A program made the position numbers and the translations under genes. From the NCBI RefSeq assembly GCF_003208215.1, contig NZ_QKLW01000002.1, forward strand, positions 332,576-396,575: 64,000 bases of DNA. Reading direction: 5' to 3'. Positions 27,863 to 38,261 of this stretch are shown here, one piece after another. This stretch comes from Marinomonas alcarazii. GTDB taxonomy: Bacteria > Pseudomonadota > Gammaproteobacteria > Pseudomonadales > Marinomonadaceae. The notes beneath the pieces were generated by a model. It had not been told where the DNA came from, made no database searches, and worked only from the letters and a program-made list of their open reading frames with translations. Every line of letters starts with the position of its first letter. Position 1 is the stretch's first letter.

Positions 27863-28525
27863 TTATAGCGCCTCCTGAGAACGAGAATTCGCTGCAATCT
27901 TGAATTCAGGTTCTTCAATCTGTTCTTTCTTGTAAGAACGCAGAGCCCAAATAACCAAGCCAATAACAAAGAATGCACTAGGTGGAAGCAGCATCAAACC
28001 ATTAGGTTGGTACCAGCCGCCATTCTGAACAGTAGCGAAGATCTCGACACCAAATAGCTTACCAGCACCAAGCAATTCACGGAAAAAGGCAACAACAATC
28101 AACATTGCGCTGTAACCCAAACCGTTACCAATACCATCTACAAAGCTCATTATTGGGCCATTTTTCATGGCAAACGCTTCTGCGCGTCCCATTACGATAC
28201 AGTTCGTAATGATAAGACCTACGAATACAGAAAGCTGTTTACTGATTTCGTAAGCAAATGCCTTCAAAACCTGATCCACCACAATTACCAAAGAGGCAAT
28301 AATGATCATCTGCACAATGATACGAATGCTGTTTGGGATATGGCTACGAATAATCGCAATAAAAAAGCTTGAGAAAGCCGTTACCAAGGTTAAGGCGATT
28401 GCCATAACCAAACTAACTTTCATGCTACTTGTTACAGCCAATGCAGAACAAATACCCAAGATCTGCAAAGCAATCGGGTTATTAGCAAGAATTGGCCCAA
28501 AGAGGACTTTTTTCACATCAGACAT
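27863..28525 (-). CDS. nqrD: Na+-NQR subunit D
   Basis: A membrane subunit of 220 residues with about six helices. The half-helix motif [13 protein letters not shown], containing the conserved cysteine of the intramembrane iron site, is present. The start codon overlaps the nqrC stop by one base (TAATG), so translation is coupled. Confidence 0.96.
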   Translation of the reverse strand: MSDVKKVLFGPILANNPIALQILGICSALAVTSSMKVSLVMAIALTLVTAFSSFFIAIIRSHIPNSIRIIVQMIIIASLVIVVDQVLKAFAYEISKQLSVFVGLIITNCIVMGRAEAFAMKNGPIMSFVDGIGNGLGYSAMLIVVAFFRELLGAGKLFGVEIFATVQNGGWYQPNGLMLLPPSAFFVIGLVIWALRSYKKEQIEEPEFKIAANSRSQEAL

Positions 28526-29322
28526 TATTGAACTCCTTCGCTACGTAGTTGCGATAAGAACGGTCCAAACCCTTCCTGACCCAACCAGTATTGAACAAGA
28601 TGAGTAACACCACGACTTGTTAGTGTAGCACCAGACAAACCATCCACTTTATGCTCAGCATCAGGATCAGAACTATCTACCCCACCTTTTACAAGATGAA
28701 TGACAGGCTCACCTTCACCGTTGTAGATCTCTTTACCTTTCCACAACGCTTTCCAGTTCGGGTTATCAACCTCACCACCCAATCCAGGTGTTTCAGCTTG
28801 GTCATAAAAACCAAAACCAATCACTGTATTGAAGTCACTCTTCAAAGCCATAAAGCCATACATAGTTGACCATAAGCCGTAACCATGTACAGGCAGAATG
28901 ATACGGTCAATATTATCGCCCGATTTTACAAGATACACCGCAGAGAAATTTGAACGGCGTTTAATACCTGCCGGATCATTGCCTCGTAGCGAAATCGATA
29001 GACTAGGATCTTTCGCGGCTGCTTTTTGATCAAAAGTAGACGGTTTGATACCTGCACTATCAAGTTCAGCCTGAGTAGCAAAGTCGCCCGTTTGCAAATT
29101 AACAATACGAGTTTCAACCGATTCAAAAACCTCATCAACTGATTTGCCAGGTTCAAGCATGCCAGCTGCAGATAAAATATTACGCTTACGGTCTAAGTCT
29201 TTGTTGGTGTTCTGGATAGGCTTTAAACCTACCGCTGCGGCTGCAACAAAAATAGAACAAACCAAACACAAAGATAACGCAACTATAATGGTCTTTTTAA
29301 TACTATCGTTACTGCTAGCCAT
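28525..29322 (-). CDS. nqrC: Na+-NQR subunit C (covalent FMN)
   Basis: A 265-residue subunit with one N-terminal membrane helix (about 11-32) and a periplasmic FMN domain. The flavinylation motif [10 protein letters not shown] places the FMN-bearing threonine at about residue 233, the target of ApbE. ATG 29322 ([10 protein letters not shown]) was chosen; the frame stays open to 29394, but that extension lies inside nqrB and lacks family similarity. GGAGG lies ten bases upstream. The start overlaps the nqrB stop by eight bases. Confidence 0.96.
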   Translation of the reverse strand: MASSNDSIKKTIIVALSLCLVCSIFVAAAAVGLKPIQNTNKDLDRKRNILSAAGMLEPGKSVDEVFESVETRIVNLQTGDFATQAELDSAGIKPSTFDQKAAAKDPSLSISLRGNDPAGIKRRSNFSAVYLVKSGDNIDRIILPVHGYGLWSTMYGFMALKSDFNTVIGFGFYDQAETPGLGGEVDNPNWKALWKGKEIYNGEGEPVIHLVKGGVDSSDPDAEHKVDGLSGATLTSRGVTHLVQYWLGQEGFGPFLSQLRSEGVQ

Positions 29323-30511
29323 TGCGTGCAATCCTCCGTTTAATGTTTGCTTGAACAACAAAGTGGTCAATAAATGGTGCAAACAAATTCGCAAACAGAA
29401 TCGCCAACATCATACCTTCTGGGTATGCAGGGTTAACAACACGAATTAGAACAACCATTAGGCCAATCAAGGCACCGTAGAACCACTTACCACGATTTGT
29501 CATAGATGCTGACACTGGATCTGTCGCCATGTACATCATACCGAAAGCAAAGCCACCTAAAACTAGATGCCAGTACCACGGAGTAGAGAACATTGGATTT
29601 GAGTCAGAACCAATCACATTAAACAACGCAGAGGTTAAAATCATACCCAGCATAACACCAGCAACAATACGCCACGCAGCGATTCTCATCACCAACAACG
29701 CACCACCACCGATTAAGATAGCAAGAGTAGAAGTTTCACCCATTGAGCCTTGAATAAAGCCAAAGAAAGCATCAGACCAAGCAACCGTCAAACCAGGCAC
29801 GCCACTAGCAGCAAGCTGACTTAGTGCTGTTGCACCAGAGAAGCCATCAACTGCAGTCCAAACCGCATCACCAGACATAGACGCTGGGTAAGCGAAGAAT
29901 AGGAAAGCACGACCCGCTAACGCTGGGTTAAGGAAGTTTTTACCTGTTCCACCAAACACTTCTTTTGCAAGCACAACACCAAAAGTGATACCTAGAGCCA
30001 CTTGCCATAAAGGCACAGTCGCAGGCAAAGAAAGGGAGAAAAGGATAGAGGTTACAAAGAAACCTTCATTCACTTCATGCTTACGCACAGAAGCAAACAA
30101 AACTTCCCAGAAGCCACCAACAACAAATGTAACAAGATAAACAGGCAAAAAGTACATTGCCCCGTAAATCATATTGTCCCAAATGCTTGAGGCATCATAA
30201 TTAGTAAGACCACCAATAATGGAATGGCGCCAAGAATCCGCCGCTGTAACGCCCATTGCGTCCATCGCCGTATTTGCTTGGAAACCAATATTGTACATAC
30301 CAAAAAACATTGCAGGGAATGTACACATCCACACCAAGATCATAATACGCTTCATATCAACCGCATCACGAACATGGGAGCCATTCTTAGTAACAGAACT
30401 TGGACGATAGAAAATAGTATCTACTGCTTCGAACAGCGCATACCATTTTTCATATTTACCACCTGAATGAAACTCAGGTTCCATTTTATCGAGTACTTTT
30501 CTAAGCCCCAT
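29315..30511 (-). CDS. nqrB: Na+-NQR subunit B (covalent FMN, riboflavin, quinone site)
   Basis: The large membrane subunit of 398 residues with about ten helices, forming the sodium path and quinone site. The flavinylation motif [10 protein letters not shown] places the FMN threonine at about residue 228. It starts three bases after nqrA ends and overlaps nqrC. Confidence 0.97.
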   Translation of the reverse strand: MGLRKVLDKMEPEFHSGGKYEKWYALFEAVDTIFYRPSSVTKNGSHVRDAVDMKRIMILVWMCTFPAMFFGMYNIGFQANTAMDAMGVTAADSWRHSIIGGLTNYDASSIWDNMIYGAMYFLPVYLVTFVVGGFWEVLFASVRKHEVNEGFFVTSILFSLSLPATVPLWQVALGITFGVVLAKEVFGGTGKNFLNPALAGRAFLFFAYPASMSGDAVWTAVDGFSGATALSQLAASGVPGLTVAWSDAFFGFIQGSMGETSTLAILIGGGALLVMRIAAWRIVAGVMLGMILTSALFNVIGSDSNPMFSTPWYWHLVLGGFAFGMMYMATDPVSASMTNRGKWFYGALIGLMVVLIRVVNPAYPEGMMLAILFANLFAPFIDHFVVQANIKRRIARNG

Positions 30512-30514
30512 GAA

Positions 30515-31852
30515 TTAACCCTCTTTCTCTATTAGAGTTAGGCAATCACGAAGAATCGGGCCATATTCGAACTTACCTGAGCAACTGTAAGTACACAAAG
30601 CCAAATCTTCTTCATCTAACTCAAGCGCACCAAGCTTTTGAGCTTGCTCCGTATCATTCACAACCAACGAACGTAATAGTTGAGTTGCCAAAATATCAAG
30701 CGGCATAACACGCTCAAAATTACCTAGCGGCAACATAGTACGATCACTACCATTGGTAGTTGTTGTCATATTGAATGATTTCTTACCAGTCAGCTTTGAC
30801 AAAAACACATTCATAATCGAGTGTTTTTCTACACCGGCACGAAGATAGTGCATCATTTGACGCTCGCGACCTTCAAGCAAAACAGACACTTGATTGTGGT
30901 AGCGACCCAAGAAAGCAAAAGGGCCAGCCGCATTACGACCAGAAAAAACAGAGCCAGAGATCACTCGGTTTTCACCATCTGCTAATTCACCCGCCAACAA
31001 ACCATCTAAGCTTGCACCAACTTGAGTGCGAAGCAAACGAGGCTTTTTAACTTGAGGACCAGCGATAGAAACAACACGCTCAACACTTAGTTCACCTGAG
31101 ACAAACAGCTTGCCGATAGCAACAACATCTTGGTAGTTAATAGACCAAACTGTTTTCTTATCGCTTACTGGGTCAAGAAAATGAATATGCGTACCAGCAA
31201 GACCCGCAGGGTGAACACCGGCAAATTCTTCAACGGTCACTTCAGACGTTGTTGGAATTTTAGTTCCTGGCGCCTTACAAACAAACACCTTACCTTCAGT
31301 CAAACGCGCTAATACAGTAAGACCGTCTGCGAATTCTTCTGCTCGATCTGCCAGCACAACCTCTGGTGAGGCTGCCAATGGATTCGTATCCATCGCAGTA
31401 ACAAAAATAGAATGCGGTGCTGAATCGATTTCAGGTACTTTCGAGAATGGACGCGTACGGAATGCTGTCCATAATCCAGATTCCACTAGATTATCAACAA
31501 CCTTACTGCGTTCAAGAGACTTTAATTCTGAACCGGAATACGATGCGAAGACTTCAGACTCATTACCTTCGACACTAATTACGACAGATTGTAAAACACG
31601 TTTCTGACCACGATTGATCTCAGTTACCGTTCCAGAAGCAGGAGCCGTATACTTTACGCCTTCTGTTTTCTTATCCGTAAAGATAACCTGACCTTTCTTA
31701 ACCTTATCCCCTTCCTTAACTAACATGGTAGGTTTCATGCCATGGTAGTCAGGACCGATCACAGCAACTGTTTTAGCAGCAGCAGCCGTCTCAATCACTT
31801 GATTGGGAGCACCAGAGATCGGAAGATCTAGGCCTTTTGTAATTTTATACAT
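30515..31852 (-). CDS. nqrA: Na+-NQR subunit A
   Basis: The soluble cytoplasmic subunit that heads the operon; 445 residues from ATG 31852, giving the normal start [16 protein letters not shown]. The frame runs on to 31939 without family similarity. The N-terminal biotinyl-lipoyl-like fold ([14 protein letters not shown]) and the region [16 protein letters not shown] are typical. The ribosome site (GGGCAGA) is modest. The operon promoter is at 31992-32020, leaving a leader of about 130 bases. Confidence 0.97.
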   Translation of the reverse strand: MYKITKGLDLPISGAPNQVIETAAAAKTVAVIGPDYHGMKPTMLVKEGDKVKKGQVIFTDKKTEGVKYTAPASGTVTEINRGQKRVLQSVVISVEGNESEVFASYSGSELKSLERSKVVDNLVESGLWTAFRTRPFSKVPEIDSAPHSIFVTAMDTNPLAASPEVVLADRAEEFADGLTVLARLTEGKVFVCKAPGTKIPTTSEVTVEEFAGVHPAGLAGTHIHFLDPVSDKKTVWSINYQDVVAIGKLFVSGELSVERVVSIAGPQVKKPRLLRTQVGASLDGLLAGELADGENRVISGSVFSGRNAAGPFAFLGRYHNQVSVLLEGRERQMMHYLRAGVEKHSIMNVFLSKLTGKKSFNMTTTTNGSDRTMLPLGNFERVMPLDILATQLLRSLVVNDTEQAQKLGALELDEEDLALCTYSCSGKFEYGPILRDCLTLIEKEG

Positions 31853-32292
31853 ATGTTCTGCCCAACAATAAATTGAACACCAAAAGCGCAATGCGAATAG
31901 CTTATGCTCCCCTCCGGGAAAGCATGCACAAGCAAACAATTACTTTAAGATAATTGTAAAACGCAAACTCACTTCACCAAAAAACCGACGTATTATAATG
32001 ATCATTCCCGCCATTGACCAGCTCATGACGTCGTCTTTAAGCATCAACTTTTATTTAAAAGCACAACTTTATCCTTATTCACTGAGTTGCGACCTTAAAA
32101 AATCCTTTTTTTTGTTGTTTTATTACTAGATGAAAGGATGCCACCGTCACTTCAACATCCCTCTCTGTAAAAAATCAGATAAACCGATCTAAAAAATGCT
32201 TCTCACCGTACTTTAAGCGAGTTGCCATACAAGATCGAAAACGACACAATACCGCCTAACTATTTAGTAGGCCCGAACATGGAAGAAAAGCT
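31853..32292. other. 440-bp divergent regulatory region between nqrA and folX
   Basis: It contains the nqr promoter at 31992-32020, an AT-rich stretch with poly-T near 32105, and the folX leader with a GGAAG ribosome site at 32281-32285. I see no RNA gene, no open frame with a ribosome site and no convincing plus-strand promoter. The nqrA leader shows no obvious terminator hairpin. Confidence 0.6.
31992..32020 (-). promoter_or_regulatory. sigma-70 promoter of the nqr operon
   Basis: On the minus strand TGGTCA (32020-32015) is 17 bp from a perfect TATAAT (31997-31992). Predicted transcription start is about 31985, giving a leader of about 130 bases to nqrA. Confidence 0.6.
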
Positions 32293-32661
32293 ATGATAAA
32301 ACCAGAAGCTCAAATTCATATTAAGAACTTACGCTTACGAACTTACATTGGATTCAATGAATCTGAAAAACAGAACAAGCAAGACGTCGTAATCAACGCT
32401 TGGATTCAATACCCAGCGTCTCAAGCCTACGATACAGATAACGTTGAAAATGCAGTAAATTACCGAACCATTTGTAAGCAAATGATAGCTCATACAGAGA
32501 ACAACCGCTTTCTTTTGCTTGAAAAACTCACCGCGGATCTATTAGCACTGTGCATGGAATCAAGCCATGTCACCTTCGCAAAAGTTGAAGTCGCAAAACC
32601 ACACGCTTTGCGTTTTGCCGATTCCGTCTCCTTAACACTGTCCGCAACGAAAGAACAATAA
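32293..32661 (+). CDS. folX: dihydroneopterin triphosphate 2'-epimerase FolX
   Basis: A pterin epimerase of 122 residues, the length of E. coli FolX. It matches FolX more closely than FolB aldolase in IHIKNLRLRTYIGFNESE, VINAWIQYPA, NYRTICKQMIAHTENNRFLLLEKL and HALRFADSVSLTLS. It acts in the cytoplasm on dihydroneopterin triphosphate; the physiological end product is uncertain in most bacteria. GGAAG is seven bases before the ATG. It ends seven bases before mfd, so the two are probably cotranscribed. Confidence 0.9.
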   Translation: MIKPEAQIHIKNLRLRTYIGFNESEKQNKQDVVINAWIQYPASQAYDTDNVENAVNYRTICKQMIAHTENNRFLLLEKLTADLLALCMESSHVTFAKVEVAKPHALRFADSVSLTLSATKEQ

Positions 32662-32668
32662 GCCCAAC

Positions 32669-35600
32669 ATGCCAGAAACCGTATCAATCACCTCGAAACC
32701 AGGCTTTAGAAACACCATACATGGATTAGACGGCAGCCGCAAAGCGCTACAGCTGCTAGCAATCGCTTCTCAATATAAGCAGCCCATTCTCTTTATGGCC
32801 AATACCGTTGCCGAATTAAATGAGCTCGAAGATGAAATACAGTTTCTTAATAACCAGAATAAAGACATATTAAGATTCAGTGACTGGGAAACCTTACCGT
32901 ATGATGCCTTCTCCCCCCATCAAGACATCATTTCCCAGCGACTTGAAACATTAGCCAGACTGACAGAAAGCAAGAACCCAATCATTCTCACCACGATTGC
33001 TTCTTGCTTAACTCGTCTTTGCCCTAAACAACACATTGACGCACAGCGCTTTCATTTAGCAGAGGGCCAAGAACTTCCGCTCGAGCAGCTTTCTCGAAAG
33101 CTCACCAACGCTGGTTATCTAAATGTAGAAAATGTCCACGAACACGGGGAATACGCTATTCGTGGTGCGCTGATGGATGTGTATCCAATGGGGGCGGAAA
33201 ACCCCATTCGAATAGATTGGTTTGATAACGAAATCGACTCCATTCGATGGTTTGACCCGGAAACTCAGCGCAGCATCAGCAAAATTGCAGAAATCAAAAT
33301 GCTTCCAGCAAAAGAGTTCCCAACCACACCTCAGGGGATTCAACAATTTCGCCAAGCATTTAGAGAGCGCTTTGAGACAAATCCGCTTTCTAGTCCTATC
33401 TACCAAGACATCTCCAGCGGCATTATTCCTGCGGGCATAGAATACTATTTACCGCTATTTTTTGAGCAAACAGCCAGCGTCTTTGACTATTTGCCAGATA
33501 ATACCTTTTTAGTGAGATCGGACACTTTCAATGAGCAGCTAGCCAGCATCCAGCTCGATTTCCGCAGCCGTCATGAATCGCTAAATTACAACATCGAACG
33601 CCCTATTTTAAAGCCTGAAGAAATCTGCTTAAAAGAAGAAGAGTTTTTTTCTCAACTTAATCAATACACCAACGTCATCTTTTCTGCTGCAGGCGAACAC
33701 CCAACCTATAAAGCCGTCGAAAATGTAAAAATCGACTCAAAAGCACCACAACCACTAGGCTTACTACAACAATTCCTTGCCAACACATCGGCTCGGGTGC
33801 TTATTGTTGCCGAATCAGCAGGTCGTCGTGAAGCCCTGCTTGATCTACTAAAAAAGCACAGCATCAAACCGAAATACGTCGAAAACTGGAATGCTTTCAC
33901 GAAATCGACAAAATCCTTAGCGATCACAGAAGGCAACATTGGTCGCGGCTTCAGTATCAGTGATGAGTTAATACTGATTCCAGAAAGCGAGATTTTAGGT
34001 GAGCGCGTATCCCAGCATCGTCGCCGCAACAAACAGAACAACATCAGTGAAGACGCGATTATTCGTAACCTCACCGAATTAAGGCTGAACGCGCCTGTCG
34101 TACATATAGACCATGGTGTTGGCCGTTACTTAGGGCTAACCAACCTACAAATTGACGGGCAAGAAACGGAACTATTAACGCTTGGCTACGCCAATGACGC
34201 AAAACTTTATGTGCCCGTGTCATCTTTGCAGCTTATTTCTCGTTACACAGGAGCAGACGAAGACACAGCCCCACTGCATAAGCTAGGCACAGACAAATGG
34301 AGCGTCGCCAAACAAAAAGCCGCTGAAAAAGCTCGCGATACCGCTGCTGAACTATTGGAAATATACGCTCAACGCGAGGCTCGTGTGGGCTACGCTTTCG
34401 CTAAACCCGACGACCAATATGAGCTGTTCGCTGCAGGCTTTCCATTTGAAGAAACACCAGACCAGCAGATGGCCATCGACGCCGTAATGAAAGACATGTT
34501 ATCCAAAAAACCAATGGATCGACTGGTTTGTGGTGATGTAGGCTTTGGTAAAACAGAAGTGGCTATGCGAGCGGCCTTCTTAGCCGTTCAAGATGGCAAG
34601 CAAGTCGCCGTGCTTGTACCAACCACCCTATTGGCACAACAACACTACGAAAATTTCTGTGACCGCTTCGCCGATTGGCCTGTGGAAGTTGAGTTATTGT
34701 CTCGCTTCCGTTCAGGCAAACAGTCCAACTCAGCCATCGATCGTTTAGAATCAGGTAAAGCTGACATTGTGGTGGGCACTCACAAGCTTATTCAAAGTGA
34801 TATCAAGTTTGCTAATCTAGGGCTTGTGATCATTGACGAAGAACACCGCTTTGGCGTCAAACAAAAAGAACAATTTAAGGCGTTACGAGCAGAGGTCGAC
34901 ATATTAACCCTGACGGCCACACCGATTCCTCGGACGCTTAATATGTCTTTATCTGGCATCCGTGATTTATCCATTATTGCCACGCCACCAGCTAAGCGTC
35001 TTTCCGTTAAAACTTTCGTGAAGCAAAAAGATGAGCACCAAATTAAAGAGGCCATATTGCGAGAACTGCACCGTGGCGGACAAGTGTATTATCTACATAA
35101 TGAAGTACAAACCATTCAAAAAGCAGCTGAAGAGCTAGCAGAACTTATTCCGGAAGCCCGCGTCATTGTTGGTCATGGTCAGATGCGTGAACGAGAGCTA
35201 GAGCAAGTCATGTCAGACTTCTACCACAAACGCGCTAACATTCTTGTTTGCTCAACCATTATAGAAACGGGCATCGACATTCCAAACGCCAACACCATTA
35301 TTATAGAGCGTGCCGATAAATTTGGTCTTGCCCAGCTGCATCAGCTACGTGGTCGAGTGGGACGATCTCACCACCAAGCTTACGCCTATTTGCTAACACC
35401 AAATGACCGCAAAGTCACAGGCGATGCGGAGAAACGCTTGGAGGCCATCACTCTAGCCGATACATTGGGGGCAGGCTTTACCCTCGCTACACACGATTTG
35501 GAAATACGTGGAACAGGCGAATTACTAGGAGACGGACAAAGCGGACATATCGAGCATGTTGGTTTCTCATTGTTTATGGACATGCTCGACCGTGCTGTGA

Positions 35601-36082
35601 AGTCTTTAAAGAATGGAGAATCGCCAGATGTTGATATTTCCTCTCCAGCTCAAACAGATGTCAACTTAAGGGTGCCAGCACTAATTCCTGAAGATTACTT
35701 AGGCGATGTGCACTCACGACTGATATTGTATAAACGCATCGCCAGTGCAAAAAGCGCTGAAGAACTCAAAGATCTTCAAGTGGAAATGATAGACCGCTTT
35801 GGCTTGCTACCGGACGAAACGAAAAACCTATTCAGGCAAACCGACTTGAAACTCAAAGCAGAAACGTTGGGCATTAATAAAATTGAAGCCAACGCGAAAG
35901 AAGGTAAAATCTTCTTCAGCAGCAAAACACCAGTCGACCCTATGAAGCTGATTAAGCTCATTCAGACCAAGCCTGATATTTACAAATTAGTAGGATCAGA
36001 TACATTAAAGTTTCTGGCCCCAATGAATAGTGCGGAAGAGCGCTTTCAACAAACCACCATGACATTGGAATTATTACATTGA
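32669..36082 (+). CDS. mfd: transcription-repair coupling factor Mfd
   Basis: A translocase that removes RNA polymerase stalled at DNA damage and recruits UvrA. The 1137 residues, close to the E. coli length of 1148, cover the UvrB-like N-terminal module, the RNA polymerase interaction domain (VVHIDHGVGRYLGL region) and RecG-like motor domains. Walker A is GDVGFGKT at about 622-629, Walker B IIDEEHRFG, motif III TATPIPRTL, and the C-terminal autoinhibitory domain is present. It overlaps csiV by four bases (ATTG/TGA arrangement). Confidence 0.97.
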   Translation: MPETVSITSKPGFRNTIHGLDGSRKALQLLAIASQYKQPILFMANTVAELNELEDEIQFLNNQNKDILRFSDWETLPYDAFSPHQDIISQRLETLARLTESKNPIILTTIASCLTRLCPKQHIDAQRFHLAEGQELPLEQLSRKLTNAGYLNVENVHEHGEYAIRGALMDVYPMGAENPIRIDWFDNEIDSIRWFDPETQRSISKIAEIKMLPAKEFPTTPQGIQQFRQAFRERFETNPLSSPIYQDISSGIIPAGIEYYLPLFFEQTASVFDYLPDNTFLVRSDTFNEQLASIQLDFRSRHESLNYNIERPILKPEEICLKEEEFFSQLNQYTNVIFSAAGEHPTYKAVENVKIDSKAPQPLGLLQQFLANTSARVLIVAESAGRREALLDLLKKHSIKPKYVENWNAFTKSTKSLAITEGNIGRGFSISDELILIPESEILGERVSQHRRRNKQNNISEDAIIRNLTELRLNAPVVHIDHGVGRYLGLTNLQIDGQETELLTLGYANDAKLYVPVSSLQLISRYTGADEDTAPLHKLGTDKWSVAKQKAAEKARDTAAELLEIYAQREARVGYAFAKPDDQYELFAAGFPFEETPDQQMAIDAVMKDMLSKKPMDRLVCGDVGFGKTEVAMRAAFLAVQDGKQVAVLVPTTLLAQQHYENFCDRFADWPVEVELLSRFRSGKQSNSAIDRLESGKADIVVGTHKLIQSDIKFANLGLVIIDEEHRFGVKQKEQFKALRAEVDILTLTATPIPRTLNMSLSGIRDLSIIATPPAKRLSVKTFVKQKDEHQIKEAILRELHRGGQVYYLHNEVQTIQKAAEELAELIPEARVIVGHGQMRERELEQVMSDFYHKRANILVCSTIIETGIDIPNANTIIIERADKFGLAQLHQLRGRVGRSHHQAYAYLLTPNDRKVTGDAEKRLEAITLADTLGAGFTLATHDLEIRGTGELLGDGQSGHIEHVGFSLFMDMLDRAVKSLKNGESPDVDISSPAQTDVNLRVPALIPEDYLGDVHSRLILYKRIASAKSAEELKDLQVEMIDRFGLLPDETKNLFRQTDLKLKAETLGINKIEANAKEGKIFFSSKTPVDPMKLIKLIQTKPDIYKLVGSDTLKFLAPMNSAEERFQQTTMTLELLH

Positions 36083-36897
36083 AATCTTTAATTGCGATAG
36101 CGTTATCACTTACGCTAATGAATACTCAAGTGTTTGCCGATGATGGAGATATAGATCCAGACACGGCTAGAGCCTATCAAGGCTACTTGGTGACTTTCTT
36201 GTGGCCAGAGGGCCAATCAACTGAGCAGGTCGACTATAAAAATGTGCTATCTACCGACCAACTAGTTAGGCTAACAGATGAAGAAGCAGCTGCACCAATT
36301 AGTGTTAGCCAAGAGCTAGGAAAAGCCCCTTTCGGCAACATCGAAGACAAAATTGGAAGCCATACAAAAATTTTAGTTAATAAAACATGGACGTTGATCT
36401 TCAAGCACCCAGGCGACACTATTTATAAAAGCTTCCATAGCCAGCAAGCAAAAGACAACTACCCCGAACTAACGGGCAGTATCTCTATTAAATTAGGGCG
36501 ATACCTAGAGTCTGACATCCACTATCAGCATTACCTTTTTGATAGCTTCACACTTCCGGACTCTGACCAATTCGGCCTCAATAACGAATCAGAGAACGCG
36601 AGTTTCTTCACTGAAACAAGCCGTGAAAACAGTGCAGCCAAGCCAGAGTTCAAAGAGTTCGAGCCAGCGCTAGTCCTAAAGTTAAATGAAAGCAATAAAA
36701 CAGCCAGTAAAAAAGTTAATTATTTGGACCATCCAATCATTGGCACTCTTCTTTATTTTGAGCCCATCGAACTAGAAGATGCCATTGAAAAGATAGCGCT
36801 TCAAACCATCAGCCCAGAAACTGGGGCGAGTCTTAACTACAACGACCTTAAAAGCACTAACGAGTTGGCTAAACGCACAATTTCAACTCAAGAATAG
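36079..36897 (+). CDS. csiV: CsiV-family periplasmic protein
   Basis: A 272-residue exported protein with a signal peptide (cleavage probably after QVFA, about residue 21). Its place directly after mfd and its features (a GYLVTFLWPEG segment early on and HPIIGTLLYFEPIEL near the C-terminus) match the CsiV family, described as peptidoglycan-binding. The start overlaps the mfd end by four bases and is a TTG codon. It ends at a bidirectional terminator. Assignment rests largely on position and size, since the family diverges quickly. Confidence 0.7.
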   Translation: MKSLIAIALSLTLMNTQVFADDGDIDPDTARAYQGYLVTFLWPEGQSTEQVDYKNVLSTDQLVRLTDEEAAAPISVSQELGKAPFGNIEDKIGSHTKILVNKTWTLIFKHPGDTIYKSFHSQQAKDNYPELTGSISIKLGRYLESDIHYQHYLFDSFTLPDSDQFGLNNESENASFFTETSRENSAAKPEFKEFEPALVLKLNESNKTASKKVNYLDHPIIGTLLYFEPIELEDAIEKIALQTISPETGASLNYNDLKSTNELAKRTISTQE

Positions 36898-36903
36898 CCT
36901 CAT

Positions 36904-36937
36904 AAAAAAGGCCGCATTCATAGAATGCGGCCTTTTT
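36904..36937. terminator. bidirectional terminator between csiV and sohB
   Basis: The stem GGCCGCATTC / GAATGCGGCC with a 3-base loop and A/T runs on both sides serves the convergent genes. Confidence 0.92.
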
Positions 36938-36968
36938 AAATGCATTAACCAAGACAAGTACGTCGAAA

Positions 36969-38012
36969 TTAATAACCTCGCGATTGCGTTAAACGGCTAA
37001 ACCAAGAAACCGCTTTTTGCTCAACCACAGAAAAGAAAGACAAACCTAAACGTTCCGCCATTCCCTTTGGTTGTTTATAGACAACGCGCACTACCTCTGT
37101 ATCGTGATAATGAGACACCAAGTACGCATCACTCGTCATCACCACATCAACCAATTTATTTTCCAACGCCTCTGAGCCATACCAAGTATCGCCCGTTGCA
37201 ATGTCTTCAATATCCAACTGTGGACGCTGACCAGATACAAAACGCTTAAATAAGCCATGAGTGTCTTCTAGGTCTTGCTTGAATTTTTCACGACCTTCCT
37301 CGGTGTTTTCACCTAACATGGTCAAAGTGCGCTTGTAACGACCTGCCGTATGAAGCTCAACATCAATCAAACTTTTATCCAACAATCGATGAACATTCGG
37401 AATTTGTGCCACTACACCAATAGAGCCCAAAATAGCAAAAGGAGCGGCGATGATTTTATCGGCCACACACGCCATCATATAGCCGCCGCTTGCTGCTACT
37501 TTATCAACACAAACAGTCAATGGAATTCCAGCTTCACGAATACGCTGCAATTGAGACGCCGCCAAACCATAACCATGAACGACCCCACCACCACTCTCAA
37601 GACGAACAACCACTTCATCTTTCGGCTTAGCAACACTGAGTACCGCTGTAATTTCTTCTCGCAAAGACTCCACTGCGGACGCTTTTATATCACCATCAAA
37701 GTCCAACACATATAAGCGCTTTTTATCTGCCTTCTCAGTCTCAGCAGGCTCTTTCTTCTGTGCTTTTTTCTCTAGTTTGTCTTTTTTCTTTTTTTCTTTC
37801 TCTAAGTTTTTAAGCGCCTTTTTATCTAACAACTGACGATCGAGCTCAACCTTCATTTCGTCATAGTGCTCATTTAACTTAGTAACAGACAAACTCCCTG
37901 GTTGAGACTTGCGTTTCCCACCTGCCATCATGGCCAACAAAAAACCAATAACCAAAGCCACACTAAGCAGTTTCAACAAAAAACCAGCGTAATCCGCAAA
38001 AAATTCCAACAT
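36969..38012 (-). CDS. sohB: S49-family membrane protease SohB
   Basis: An inner-membrane serine protease related to signal peptide peptidase SppA; 347 residues against 349 in E. coli. An N-terminal helix (about 8-28) is followed by a lysine- and glutamate-rich coiled linker (about 55-95) and the S49 domain. The nucleophile serine lies in VDKVAASGGYMMA, and the candidate general-base lysine in HTAGRYKRTLTMLG. It is convergent with csiV and divergent from nhaB. Substrates are unknown. Confidence 0.95.
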   Translation of the reverse strand: MLEFFADYAGFLLKLLSVALVIGFLLAMMAGGKRKSQPGSLSVTKLNEHYDEMKVELDRQLLDKKALKNLEKEKKKKDKLEKKAQKKEPAETEKADKKRLYVLDFDGDIKASAVESLREEITAVLSVAKPKDEVVVRLESGGGVVHGYGLAASQLQRIREAGIPLTVCVDKVAASGGYMMACVADKIIAAPFAILGSIGVVAQIPNVHRLLDKSLIDVELHTAGRYKRTLTMLGENTEEGREKFKQDLEDTHGLFKRFVSGQRPQLDIEDIATGDTWYGSEALENKLVDVVMTSDAYLVSHYHDTEVVRVVYKQPKGMAERLGLSFFSVVEQKAVSWFSRLTQSRGY

Positions 38013-38170
38013 TCACTTCCTCTAAATATTCATAAGTTCTTGGCATATTGGGGGTATTTTTATAAATAACAATCTCTTTCAATGATATAACGCTATAGAT
38101 ACTGTGTTGTATTTACCTTATTATCTGCACACTTTGAACAATCTTCCTAGTTATACCAAGAATAAGAAAG

Positions 38171-38226
38171 CTAACAAGATTCTTTTGATTGCCCCAGAAA
38201 AGTAAAAAAATCCTGTTAGTTTTTTT
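38171..38226 (+). terminator. intrinsic terminator within the nhaB leader (candidate attenuator)
   Basis: CTAACAAGATT (38171-38181) pairs with AATCCTGTTAG (38209-38219), 10 of 11 positions, and is followed by seven Ts (38220-38226). It is on the coding strand, 35 bases before the nhaB ATG, and no plus-strand gene lies upstream for more than 1.1 kb. Confidence 0.6.
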
Positions 38227-38261
38227 GCACATTTAAGTGCCTTTCTATAAAGGAGCAACAA

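Noticed and set aside
31998..32129. A 43-codon plus-strand ORF beginning MIIPAID, similar to the start of HisA
   Set aside because: It has no ribosome site, overlaps the nqr -10 box, and the rest of the ORF has no HisA likeness and a poly-F tail from an AT run.
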